From: Bacillota bacterium
GTDB lineage: Bacteria; Bacillota; Clostridia; Lachnospirales; Lachnospiraceae
DNA length: 47,142 nucleotides
Direction: 5' to 3'
Assembly: GCA_023450835.1 (NCBI GenBank)
Contig: JAEXGM010000153.1
Location: 1 to 47,142 of the forward strand
This document shows positions 6,535 to 14,338 of this stretch, piece after piece; within the stretch, counting starts at the first letter, position 1; each line of letters begins with the position of its first letter. The translations under genes were made by a program, and so were the position numbers. The notes beneath the pieces are model-generated. The model had not been told where the DNA came from. It was given only the letters and a program-made list of their open reading frames with translations, and did no database searches.

Positions 6535-8172
6535 TTATTCTAAACTCATGGCATCCGGAAGAAACTTAAGAATATCGGAGGCCATCAGAGAATATTCTCC
6601 TAGTTCCTGACAGGCATAATCTCCTGCTGACCCATGAAGATATACTCCAAGGGCTGCTGCCAGAGATTCTGTTAAACCGCCTGCAATCAGACCTGCTATT
6701 ATTCCGGTAAGCACATCACCTGAACCGCCGGTGGCCATGCCGTTATTACCTGTCATATTAATGTATTGGCTGCCCTCGGAGGCTACTATTGTTCTGGCAT
6801 CTTTAATGGTATATATAAGATGATTATCCTTCACACAGTTATCAGCCATGTGAAGCAGCTCTTTTTGTATTGCCTCTACCGGAACCGCAAGAAGATAGCT
6901 TAATTCCTTTAAATGAGGAGTCAAAATTGTACGTTCAGGTAAGATACCCTTAAGATAAGATATCCGTTCCGTTATTCTATTCTCTTTATTTTTAACCGCC
7001 GGTTCGCCGGGCGAGAAGTCTTCTTCTTTTACCCTTTTTGTTGAACTTTCTACCAGGGAATTTATTTTTTGTCCCAAGAGCCAGATGGCATCCCCGTCAA
7101 TAATAAGAGGTGCTTTGATATTTTCTAATATCAGATTTAAGATTTTTTCCGAAGCCTTGCTTCTTCCGATTCCCGGCCCAATTACACAGACATCTGCCCA
7201 TTTTATTTCTTCTTTTAGAAGGTCAAATGCATTGTCTGTCAGCTCTTCCTCTTTATAGGTGCATAGCAGCGCTTCCGGAAGAGAAGTCTGAAGACTTATA
7301 CGATTGTTTTCACTGGTCATAATCTTTACAAGTCCTGCTCCTGTCATATAGGCTGCCTTCGCTGAGAAGTACGCCGCCCCTGACATTGTGGCAGAACCTG
7401 CCACTACTAATACTTTTTTATAACTTCCCTTGTTGGAATAGGCTTTGCGCGGAGGAAGTAAAGAAAGAGCTTCCTTTCCGAAGGTATGATACTTAAGATT
7501 CATCCCAATCTTCTCCGGCGGTGCAAATCCTATGTCCGGAATTATCACCTTGCCGGCATATTCGCAGCCGGGATACATTACCAGACCAATCTTGGAAAAT
7601 CCAAAGGAGATTGTAACATCCGCTTTAACTGCTGTTCCCTGGGGAAAACCGGTATCACTTGAAAGCCCTGAAGGTACGTCTACCGAAAATACCTTTTTTT
7701 TCACTGAGGTGTTGATTTTATTTATTATGTCCTTATAGATACCTGTAACTTCTCTGCTTAACCCTATTCCAAATATGGCATCTATCAGAATCGTATTTTC
7801 ATCAATAGTATATTCTGCAAAATCCAGTTTGCTAATAATTGGCACGCCAAAATTCTCTGCTATTTCTTTTTGCTGCAAAAATAAAGAAGATGTTCTCTCA
7901 TAATCACCGACTATATAGATAGTAACATCGTAACCTTTACCAAACAGAATTCTTGCGGCAGCTATTCCATCCGCACCGTTGTTGCCTGTGCCGCAAAAAA
8001 CAAGAATACATTCTCTTTGATGCAAGTATCCTTGTTCTTTAAGATATTCCTCTACTGTTTCAGCCACTTTCATGGCTGCATGCTCCATTAGAACAATGGC
8101 AGGTATCCCCATGACTTCTATTGTTTTTTTATCTATTTCTTTCATTTCGCATGAACTGACCAAATATTTCAT
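6535..8172 (-). CDS. nnr: Bifunctional NAD(P)HX epimerase / ADP-dependent NAD(P)HX dehydratase
   Basis: Repairs hydrated NADH and NADPH. The N-terminal YjeF_N/NnrE domain (about 1-215) carries GTGNNGADG and the DAIFGIGL region. The C-terminal ribokinase-like NnrD domain (about 225-545) carries KAYSNKGSYKKVLVVAGS, GPGIGRS, TPHLKEL and the GGSGDVLTG nucleotide-binding/catalytic motif. I chose the second ATG (8172) because family members start MKYLV; the one at 8184 has AAAGGA almost touching it. An acidic/basic insert of about 40 residues (about 366-406, STKRVKEEDFSPGEPAVKNK...) separates IDGDAIWLL from TILTPHLKEL, where related enzymes have a short loop. It follows acpS after a structured repeat. 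Confidence 0.93.
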   Translation of the reverse strand: MKYLVSSCEMKEIDKKTIEVMGIPAIVLMEHAAMKVAETVEEYLKEQGYLHQRECILVFCGTGNNGADGIAAARILFGKGYDVTIYIVGDYERTSSLFLQQKEIAENFGVPIISKLDFAEYTIDENTILIDAIFGIGLSREVTGIYKDIINKINTSVKKKVFSVDVPSGLSSDTGFPQGTAVKADVTISFGFSKIGLVMYPGCEYAGKVIIPDIGFAPPEKIGMNLKYHTFGKEALSLLPPRKAYSNKGSYKKVLVVAGSATMSGAAYFSAKAAYMTGAGLVKIMTSENNRISLQTSLPEALLCTYKEEELTDNAFDLLKEEIKWADVCVIGPGIGRSKASEKILNLILENIKAPLIIDGDAIWLLGQKINSLVESSTKRVKEEDFSPGEPAVKNKENRITERISYLKGILPERTILTPHLKELSYLLAVPVEAIQKELLHMADNCVKDNHLIYTIKDARTIVASEGSQYINMTGNNGMATGGSGDVLTGIIAGLIAGGLTESLAAALGVYLHGSAGDYACQELGEYSLMASDILKFLPDAMSLE

Positions 8173-8200
8173 ATAAATAATCATGTCCTTTCCAATGCGT

Positions 8201-8288
8201 GTGTGAATGATGCCTTTTATTTCACACTAACGGACATTTGGCCGTGAGGCCACTCAATGCCGGATGTGAAATGTCTTTTATTTCACAC
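8201..8288 (-). repeat. Intercistronic structured repeat, copy 1 (acpS-nnr gap)
   Basis: An 88-bp unit beginning GTGTGAA and ending TTTCACAC (plus strand). It folds as three hairpins: GTGTGAA/TTTCACAC at the left, a central CGG.CATT.GGCC-gtga-GGCC..AATG.CCG stem, and GTGAAAT/ATTTCAC at the right. It is closely similar to 9298-9388. Its right end supplies the last Lys codon and stop of acpS. Confidence 0.75.
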
Positions 8289-8652
8289 TATCCTGACCTT
8301 CTCCTATAACGAATGCACTGGCATATTCACTGGTGTTGGTTATGGTTACATGTATTTTCTTTATAGCCATTTTTTCCGCTAATTCTTTTGCACCATTATA
8401 CAGATTAACATATGGTTTACCAAGTTGATCCCTTAAAACTTCAATATCGGAAGGTCTGACACCGTAAAAACCTGTGCCGAACATTTTCGATACGGCTTCT
8501 TTCACAGCAAAATTCCCGGCAAGCTTTATCTTATCCCTGCTTGCCAGTTCAATTTCCCTCTTTGTATAGATCTTCCTTTGAAAAGATTCTTTCTCACAGG
8601 CTTTTATAACCCTCTTTATTTCAATTAAATCTGTACCAATGCCAATAATCAT
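8278..8652 (-). CDS. acpS: Holo-[acyl-carrier-protein] synthase
   Basis: Transfers 4'-phosphopantetheine from CoA to acyl carrier protein. The metal ligands are visible: Asp8 in MIIGIGTDLIEI and Glu52 in FAVKEAVSKMFGTGF, the signature of the short trimeric AcpS class. The length of 124 residues is typical. The C-terminal strand HVTITNTSEYASAFVIGE is conserved. The last codons (GTG AAA TAA) lie inside the structured repeat. The start is 16 bases after the coiled-coil gene, so the two are co-transcribed. Confidence 0.95.
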   Translation of the reverse strand: MIIGIGTDLIEIKRVIKACEKESFQRKIYTKREIELASRDKIKLAGNFAVKEAVSKMFGTGFYGVRPSDIEVLRDQLGKPYVNLYNGAKELAEKMAIKKIHVTITNTSEYASAFVIGEGQDSVK

Positions 8653-8668
8653 ATAGTATACTATTCCT

Positions 8669-9280
8669 CTAGTTCAAACCTTTTTTGATATCCTCATCCA
8701 ATTCCTGCAGCAATTCAGGCCCCAGCATATCATGCATATAGTTATATATGTCGGTATTTTTCATTTCCATATCCTGCTTTTCCAGGATTTTTACCTTTAA
8801 CTGCTCTCTGATGGATTTTATCCACTGATTGATTTCTGCAATCTTCTCAGTATTATCGCTTAACCTCTTATAGCATATAGCCGTACTCTCTATAATCAGT
8901 TCTTCATTGGCTTCTTTTATCTGATATGGAAGATCAATAAGCTGGTTTTCCGCCTCTTTTATCTTATCGCCTATCTCTCGGATTAACCTCTGATTCTGAT
9001 CCAGCTTCTTTTCTTTCATCTTGCCTTCTTTTGTGTCGCTTACATCCATATGGGTTATAATTTCACCCATAAGCTGATTTTTAAGCTTTTTCAAATCTTT
9101 TAGGTCATTTGTCAGCTTCCCCTGCTGCTTTATTACATCATTGAGATTACTCTCCAGCACCTTTACCTGTGCAGGTTTATCATAGTCCGGAAATAACTGA
9201 TGCCATCTTTCATCCAGAACTACTATCGGTACCTTTTTTCCCTTAAAAATCTTTGTGAAGTCAATTTCCTTTTTTCTCAT
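8669..9280 (-). CDS. Conserved coiled-coil protein of unknown function (203 aa)
   Basis: No recognised catalytic motif. After a short N-terminal part (KIFKGKKVPIVVLDERWHQL, residues about 10-30), residues 40-175 are a highly charged heptad-like region (NLNDVIKQQGKLTNDLKDLK, IREIGDKIKEAENQLIDL), predicted as two or three long helices. No signal peptide or membrane helix, so cytoplasmic. GGGGA precedes the ATG. It sits between rex and acpS with a structured repeat upstream. I infer a structural or adaptor role only from the coiled coil. Confidence 0.75.
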   Translation of the reverse strand: MRKKEIDFTKIFKGKKVPIVVLDERWHQLFPDYDKPAQVKVLESNLNDVIKQQGKLTNDLKDLKKLKNQLMGEIITHMDVSDTKEGKMKEKKLDQNQRLIREIGDKIKEAENQLIDLPYQIKEANEELIIESTAICYKRLSDNTEKIAEINQWIKSIREQLKVKILEKQDMEMKNTDIYNYMHDMLGPELLQELDEDIKKGLN

Positions 9281-9297
9281 GTATATTCCCCATTAAT

Positions 9298-9388
9298 GTG
9301 TGAATATTGTCTTTTTAATTTTCACATTAACGGACATTTGGCTGTGAGGCCACTCAATGCCGGATATGAAATATTCTTTATTTCACAC
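9298..9388 (-). repeat. Intercistronic structured repeat, copy 2 (rex downstream gap)
   Basis: A 91-bp unit in the same orientation as copy 1 (8201-8288). The central 41 bases (TAACGGACATTTGGC through CTCAATGCCGGAT) differ from copy 1 at one or two positions. The flanking arms differ more, but both ends keep GTGTGAA and TTTCACAC. It lies 31 bases after the rex stop and 17 bases before the coiled-coil start. Confidence 0.75.
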
Positions 9389-9419
9389 AATTCCTGTATG
9401 ACTTAATCTTCTGCGTCAA

Positions 9420-10112
9420 CTACTGGCCATCATTTTGGGACGTGCCATCTTCTGTCTTTAAAGTTTCACCGTTCTCTCTTTGGACTTCCAAATCCTTAAG
9501 CGTATAGGAAATACGCATTAAGCTTTCTGCCAAATGCACATTCTCTACAATAACGTCAGAGGGAAGGTTCAAATCCACCGGTGCAAAATTCCAGATTGCT
9601 TTAATTCCAAGTGCAACTATTTCTTTTGCTGTTTGCGGAGCCTTTATTTTAGGGATTGTAAGCGCTGCTATATGAATCTTGTTTTTCCCTACAAAATCCG
9701 CGAGGTTATCCATCATCTGAATTTCAACACCTCTTATAGAAATCCCCTCCAGCCTTGGATTCACATCAAAAATACCCTTAATGTTAAATCCCCGTCTTTC
9801 AAAATCCGTATAGTTTGCCAAAGCCTGTCCCAAATTACCGGCTCCTATAATGATTACATTGTATTTTCTGTCGAGACCGAGTATCTTTCCTATCTCCGTA
9901 TACAAATACTCTACGTTATAACCATACCCCTGTTGTCCGAATCCACCGAAGTTATTCAAATCCTGTCTTATCTGGGAAGCGGTTACGTTCATCCTCTCAC
10001 TTAACTCCTTGGATGATATACGTACAACGTCATTTTCCAATAATTCACCTAAGTAGCGGTAATATCTGGGCAAACGTTGTATTACAGCCAATGATATTTC
10101 TTTCCCTTGCAC
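9420..10112 (-). CDS. rex: Redox-sensing transcriptional repressor Rex
   Basis: NADH/NAD+-sensing repressor of fermentation genes. An N-terminal winged helix (about 1-80; SERMNVTASQIRQDLNNFGG is the conserved recognition region) is followed by a Rossmann domain with GAGNLG (90-95) and FDVNP after the second strand. The C-terminal swapped helix is represented by LAESLMRISYTLKDLE. The length of 230 is normal, with a slightly long tail. Translation starts at GTG 10112, 6 bases after GGAGGG. A loose TTAA-N4-TTAA palindrome just upstream could be an autoregulatory site. Confidence 0.95.
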   Translation of the reverse strand: MQGKEISLAVIQRLPRYYRYLGELLENDVVRISSKELSERMNVTASQIRQDLNNFGGFGQQGYGYNVEYLYTEIGKILGLDRKYNVIIIGAGNLGQALANYTDFERRGFNIKGIFDVNPRLEGISIRGVEIQMMDNLADFVGKNKIHIAALTIPKIKAPQTAKEIVALGIKAIWNFAPVDLNLPSDVIVENVHLAESLMRISYTLKDLEVQRENGETLKTEDGTSQNDGQ

Positions 10113-10127
10113 TTATAACCCTCCTTC

Positions 10128-10145
10128 AAATTAATATGTTAAACA
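10128..10145. promoter_or_regulatory. Weak candidate Rex operator upstream of rex
   Basis: AAATTAATATGTTAAACA keeps the TTAA-N4-TTAA core of the clostridial Rex consensus TTGTTAA-N4-TTAACAA but matches only about 9 of 14 positions. Its place between promoter region and ribosome site would fit autoregulation. Confidence 0.25.
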
Positions 10146-10342
10146 AATAACGCTGAAGACCTGTAAAAATGGCACCTATAAATATATTCTATTTTCTAGG
10201 TAACCCGTTATTTTTCTTATGTTATAAAGGATACTTTATATAAAAAGCTTACAGTTGTAAAAAAGCCATAGTAACCTCATCCTAATAAGATATTATATGT
10301 GAATGATTTTTATTTGTCAAATACTGATTCCCTGTCATCCGC

Positions 10343-10371
10343 TTGACTTTTTTCAGACGTTCCAGTATCAT
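10343..10371 (+). promoter_or_regulatory. Sigma-A promoter for ABC-F gene
   Basis: TTGACT (10343-10348), 17-bp spacer, TATCAT (10366-10371). The predicted transcript begins near 10378, which excludes an upstream in-frame ATG at 10303 as start. Confidence 0.6.
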
Positions 10372-10404
10372 TTTAGTAGAAATCCAAAGAGAAAGGCAAT
10401 GAAA

Positions 10405-12330
10405 ATGATTTTAGCATGTAAAAGTATTTCCAAAAGCTTTGGAACTGACCAGATATTAAACAGTGTTTCTTTCCATGTAAATGAAAGGGAAAAAGCAGCT
10501 GTTATCGGTATAAATGGAGCAGGTAAAACAACACTTTTCAAAATTATTATGGGAGAACTTAGCCCCGATGAAGGTGAGATAATCTTTGCAAAAGGCAGCA
10601 GCGTGGGTTATCTTGCACAGCATCAGGGACTCTCTTCGGAAAACTCCATATATGATGAAATTCTGACAGTCAAAAAGGATATTATTGATAAAGAAAATTC
10701 TATAAGGCAGCTGGAAGCTTCTATGAAGAATGCTTCCGGAAGCGAACTGGAGCAGATGCTTTCCAGCTATACCAGGCTTACCCATGAATTTGAATTAAAC
10801 AACGGCTATTCCTATAAAAGCGAAGTTGTAGGTATCTTAAAGGGCCTTGGTTTTTTAGAAGAGGATTTTTCAAAGCCCGTAACAACTCTCTCCGGCGGGC
10901 AGAAGACCAGGGTTGCCCTGGGTAAATTACTTCTTAGCAAGCCGGATCTGATTCTCCTTGATGAGCCTACCAACCATCTTGACATGGAGTCAATTGCCTG
11001 GCTTGAAACCTTCCTTTTAAATTATCCCGGTTCTGTGGTAGTAATCGCCCACGACCGCTATTTTCTCGATAAAGTTGTAACAAAGGTTGTTGAATTGGAA
11101 CAGGGCAAAGCAGTTTCCTATGAAGGAAATTATACTGCTTACGCCGAAAAGAAGGCTATGCTTCGGGATGCTATGTTAAAGCATTATTTAAACCAGCAGA
11201 AAGAAATCAAGCATCAGGAAGAGGTCATAGCGAAGCTTCGTTCTTTTAACCGGGAAAAATCCATTCGCCGGGCTGAAAGCCGGGAAAAGATGCTGGATAA
11301 AGTAGAAAGGCTGGACAAGCCTGTTACTTACGAGCCTCAGATGAACATAACGCTGGAACCCCATGTAGTAAGCGGAAATGATGTGTTAAAAGTTGAAGGA
11401 TTGTCCAAATCCTTTGGCAGCCTCAGATTGTTCTCAAATCTTAACTTTGAGATTAAACGAAGCGAAAGGGTTGCAATCATCGGCAATAACGGTACCGGTA
11501 AGACTACACTTCTTAAGATTATAAATGAGCTGCTGCCTGCTGATTCCGGCAAAGTGGTCCTTGGTTCCAAGGTCAAAATCGGTTATTACGATCAGGAGCA
11601 TCAGGTATTGGATTCGGATAAGACTCTTTTTGAAGAATTAAGTGATGCTTATCCTGATATGGATAACACTTCCATACGGAACATACTGGCCGCTTTTCTT
11701 TTTACCGGAGATGATGTCTTTAAACGTATTAAGGATATCAGCGGCGGTGAAAAAGGACGGGTATCTTTAGCCAAGCTGATGCTTTCCGAAGCAAATCTTC
11801 TGATACTGGATGAGCCCACCAACCACCTTGACATTACCTCCAAAGAAATCCTTGAGAATGCAGTCAACAGCTATACCGGAACGGTACTCTATGTATCCCA
11901 TGACCGCTATTTCATTAATAAAACTGCTACAAGGATAATGGACCTCACCGGTAATACCCTGATTAACTATATCGGTAACTATGATTATTACCTGGAAAAG
12001 CATGAAGCACTCGAGGCCATCTCTCTAAACCGAAACGGCTCGGCTTCTGTTAACCCAAATACGACGTCCACAGATGAAGCCAGTACTAAGCAGGACTGGA
12101 TGCAGCAAAAGGAAGAGCAGTCAAGAATACGTAAGCGCCAAAGCGATTTAAAGAAACTGGAAGACCAAATCCAGAAATTTGAACTGCGAAACAGCGAAAT
12201 CGATTCCCTTCTGGCAAAAGAGGAAATCTATACAAATCCCGATGAACTGGTAAAGCTGACCAAGGAGAAAAAGTCCGTAGAGGAAACCCTGGAAAAGCTG
12301 ATGAGTGACTGGGAGTTATTGGCTGAGTAA
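10405..12330 (+). CDS. ABC-F family ATPase (ribosome-associated, Uup/YdiF-like)
   Basis: A cytoplasmic protein with two ABC domains and no membrane part. Domain 1 has GINGAGKTT, LSGGQKTRVALGKLL and LILLDEPTNHLD. Domain 2 has GNNGTGKTT, ISGGEKGRVSLAKLM and LLILDEPTNHLD. The arm/linker with its charged helices (KHYLNQQKEIKHQEEVIAKL...REKMLDKVERLDKP) separates them, and a C-terminal coiled coil (about 570-641, KLEDQIQKFELRNSEIDSLL) closes the protein, as in Uup/YdiF types. ABC-F proteins act on the ribosomal E site; some give antibiotic resistance, which sequence alone cannot decide here. ATG 10405 has AAAGG at 8 bases; ATG 10399 is too close. Confidence 0.92.
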   Translation: MILACKSISKSFGTDQILNSVSFHVNEREKAAVIGINGAGKTTLFKIIMGELSPDEGEIIFAKGSSVGYLAQHQGLSSENSIYDEILTVKKDIIDKENSIRQLEASMKNASGSELEQMLSSYTRLTHEFELNNGYSYKSEVVGILKGLGFLEEDFSKPVTTLSGGQKTRVALGKLLLSKPDLILLDEPTNHLDMESIAWLETFLLNYPGSVVVIAHDRYFLDKVVTKVVELEQGKAVSYEGNYTAYAEKKAMLRDAMLKHYLNQQKEIKHQEEVIAKLRSFNREKSIRRAESREKMLDKVERLDKPVTYEPQMNITLEPHVVSGNDVLKVEGLSKSFGSLRLFSNLNFEIKRSERVAIIGNNGTGKTTLLKIINELLPADSGKVVLGSKVKIGYYDQEHQVLDSDKTLFEELSDAYPDMDNTSIRNILAAFLFTGDDVFKRIKDISGGEKGRVSLAKLMLSEANLLILDEPTNHLDITSKEILENAVNSYTGTVLYVSHDRYFINKTATRIMDLTGNTLINYIGNYDYYLEKHEALEAISLNRNGSASVNPNTTSTDEASTKQDWMQQKEEQSRIRKRQSDLKKLEDQIQKFELRNSEIDSLLAKEEIYTNPDELVKLTKEKKSVEETLEKLMSDWELLAE

Positions 12331-12366
12331 TACAACAATACAGCTATAGACTAGTTTTTAAATAGA

Positions 12367-12440
12367 AAGAGCCGTTCGATTTCCCTCACACCTTCCTTTT
12401 AAAGGCAGTGAGTACACAAAAAGCCGAACTGCTCTTTTTT
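12367..12440 (+). terminator. Branched terminator after ABC-F gene
   Basis: AAGAGC-GTTCG pairs with CGAAC-GCTCTT, enclosing CTCAC/GTGAG and CCTTT/AAAGG, followed directly by TTTTTT. Confidence 0.8.
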
Positions 12441-12552
12441 ATATCTGTTTCAAGCTATGGTTTCAGCAGAAAAAAGCCTGCCGGGAATTTCTCAGGCTCA
12501 TTTATGATGTATTTAAAAACCCCTCAAGATATGCTTTCAAAGCAGCCTTCTC

Positions 12553-13152
12553 TTAATTTACACCGGCAAGTTTCTCTTCCATCAAGCTGACCGCATCCGG
12601 CCGTCCAAATATTCCAAGGCGTTTAAGGTATCTGTCATTGTATAATACAACAAGTGCACCAGCCGACAATTCCTCATTATCTCCCTTTGCCTCCGTAAAC
12701 TGTTTTAAGAGAATATCGCCGCTAATACTGTCGCTATAAGTATAAACGAATACCGTATAGTCCCTTACCAGTTCCAATATCTCTTCTCTCTTCTCCGGCA
12801 TAACCGCCACTCCTACCTGATAGCAGTTTCTCTTTTGCTGGTTTTGAAGCTTTAGTCCTAATACTGTTAAATCCGACTCTTTTTTGGTAACAGTCTGCTG
12901 CCATGGTATTTGCCGTTGCCCCAGTTCGTTTGTCAGCTTACTTATTTTTTCTTCAAGGTCAGGGGCGTTTCTGTCATATAAACGGTCCGTATCAACAACC
13001 AGCAAACATCCCTTATCTCCCGTGAAGTCAGTCAGGATATCCGACCAAAGTATATCGGGTTCCTTATGATTACTGTAATCTATAAAGTATTGGAGAGTAT
13101 CCTCCTTTTCAACTTTTTTTACATTGATTGTATTTTTTCGAAAGAACCTCAT
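12553..13152 (-). CDS. Hypothetical cytoplasmic protein (199 aa)
   Basis: Unrecognised. No signal peptide or membrane helix; mixed alpha/beta with hydrophobic strands (GCLLVVDTDRLYD, CYQVGVAVMP, TVFVYTYSDS, AGALVVLYNDRYL) alternating with charged helices, so a compact globular fold is likely. The start ATG follows GGGGAGG by 7 bases. It lies 121 bases after the sugar-binding lipoprotein on the same strand with no clear terminator between, so it could be read from that operon, though nothing in it suggests a sugar function. Confidence 0.65.
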   Translation of the reverse strand: MRFFRKNTINVKKVEKEDTLQYFIDYSNHKEPDILWSDILTDFTGDKGCLLVVDTDRLYDRNAPDLEEKISKLTNELGQRQIPWQQTVTKKESDLTVLGLKLQNQQKRNCYQVGVAVMPEKREEILELVRDYTVFVYTYSDSISGDILLKQFTEAKGDNEELSAGALVVLYNDRYLKRLGIFGRPDAVSLMEEKLAGVN

Positions 13153-13273
13153 GCATCTGCCTCCCCTGTCTTCTTCTTTTTCAATCCACTGATTTAAGCG
13201 TCATAAGGCAATCTTAACCCATATTTATCTATATCCGATATATAAAAATGCGGCAAACGCCCAAATCATCCAT

Positions 13274-14338
13274 TTACTTGTCTACATTCAGGTAAACATC
13301 CTCTCTGGTATGAAATCCGCTGTCTATAATAATCTTATCAATGTTTTGCGCCGTAACCGGTATGCAGTCAAGTTTATAGTAGGGAATATCATAAGTGCCG
13401 TCGTTAATGGTATCCTTTGCCTGGTATCCATCCTTTTGCCCGGAATTTATGATATCTTCCCCGCGCCCCAGAGCTACGGACAAATAAGCGGCTGCCTTCG
13501 CCAAATCCTCCACAGATTTATATACTGTCATGGTCTGGGTTCCCTCCACAATACGCTGGCAAGCCGCAAGATCGGCATCCTGTCCGACAATGCAGACCTT
13601 TCCTGCCAGGCGCTTTTCTGACAGCACCAGAAAGATTTCACTGGCAAGGTCATCATTTCCGCACATAATGCCCTTAACGTCCGGATATTGCTCCAATGCC
13701 TCTTCCACATACCCGGCAGCCAATTCCGCGCTCCAATTGGCGCAGGACTGCTTATATACGACTTTTAGGTTGCTGCCTTTTATAATATTAAGAAATCCCT
13801 TATCTATCATATCCACATTATTATCACTGGAAGGTCCGCTTATGATATATATATTTCCCCCTTCCGGTATGGAATTCACAAGGGCTTTTGCCATTTCCGT
13901 TCCCACCTGGCCGTTATCAAAGGAAATATAGAGGTCCGTATCCGCATTTCTTATCAGTCTGTCATAAGAGACAATCTTGATACCGGCATCTTTGGCTTCC
14001 TTTATTACGCCTTTAAGCGCATCCGCATCTGTTGCCAGTATTACGATAACATCCATTTTCTTTTTTATAAAATACCGGATCTGTGAAATCTGGGTATCCA
14101 CATCTCCATTGGCTACCTGCACATTTACCTCCGCCCCCAGCTCCTTTGCGGTCATAACAAAGGCATCTCTGTCCCTTATCCACCGTTCGATAACAAAGGA
14201 ATCGAAACTAAAGCCAATCTGCAGTACCTTTTCATTTTCAACATTTATTCTGTTGTCGGATTGTTTCTTACTGCATCCTGTCACGGACATCGTCAAAAGC
14301 ATGATAATCCACAGGCAATATATGGTTTTCCTGCTCAT
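13274..14338 (-). CDS. ChvE/XylF-like sugar-binding lipoprotein of the sensory operon
   Basis: Periplasmic-binding-protein family 1 lipoprotein. The signal peptide ends in MSVTGC (Cys22 lipidated). The mature part shows the ChvE/XylF pattern: IGFSFDSFVIERWIRDRDAF, VIVILATDADALKGVIKEAKDAG, IKIVSYDRLIRNADTDLYIS, GIMCGNDDLA and QDADLAACQRIVEGTQTMTVYK. ATG 14338 is preceded by AGGGAGAG at 8 bases. It overlaps the end of the regulator gene by 71 bases, so it belongs to the kinase/regulator operon. No permease or ATPase is next to it, which suggests a sensory role or sharing of the transporter at 18.9-21.6 kb. Confidence 0.85.
   Translation of the reverse strand: MSRKTIYCLWIIMLLTMSVTGCSKKQSDNRINVENEKVLQIGFSFDSFVIERWIRDRDAFVMTAKELGAEVNVQVANGDVDTQISQIRYFIKKKMDVIVILATDADALKGVIKEAKDAGIKIVSYDRLIRNADTDLYISFDNGQVGTEMAKALVNSIPEGGNIYIISGPSSDNNVDMIDKGFLNIIKGSNLKVVYKQSCANWSAELAAGYVEEALEQYPDVKGIMCGNDDLASEIFLVLSEKRLAGKVCIVGQDADLAACQRIVEGTQTMTVYKSVEDLAKAAAYLSVALGRGEDIINSGQKDGYQAKDTINDGTYDIPYYKLDCIPVTAQNIDKIIIDSGFHTREDVYLNVDK

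Noticed and set aside
10303..10404. N-terminal extension of the ABC-F protein from ATG 10303
   Set aside because: The promoter TTGACT-17-TATCAT (10343-10371) lies inside it, there is no ribosome site, and the extra residues do not fit the family.
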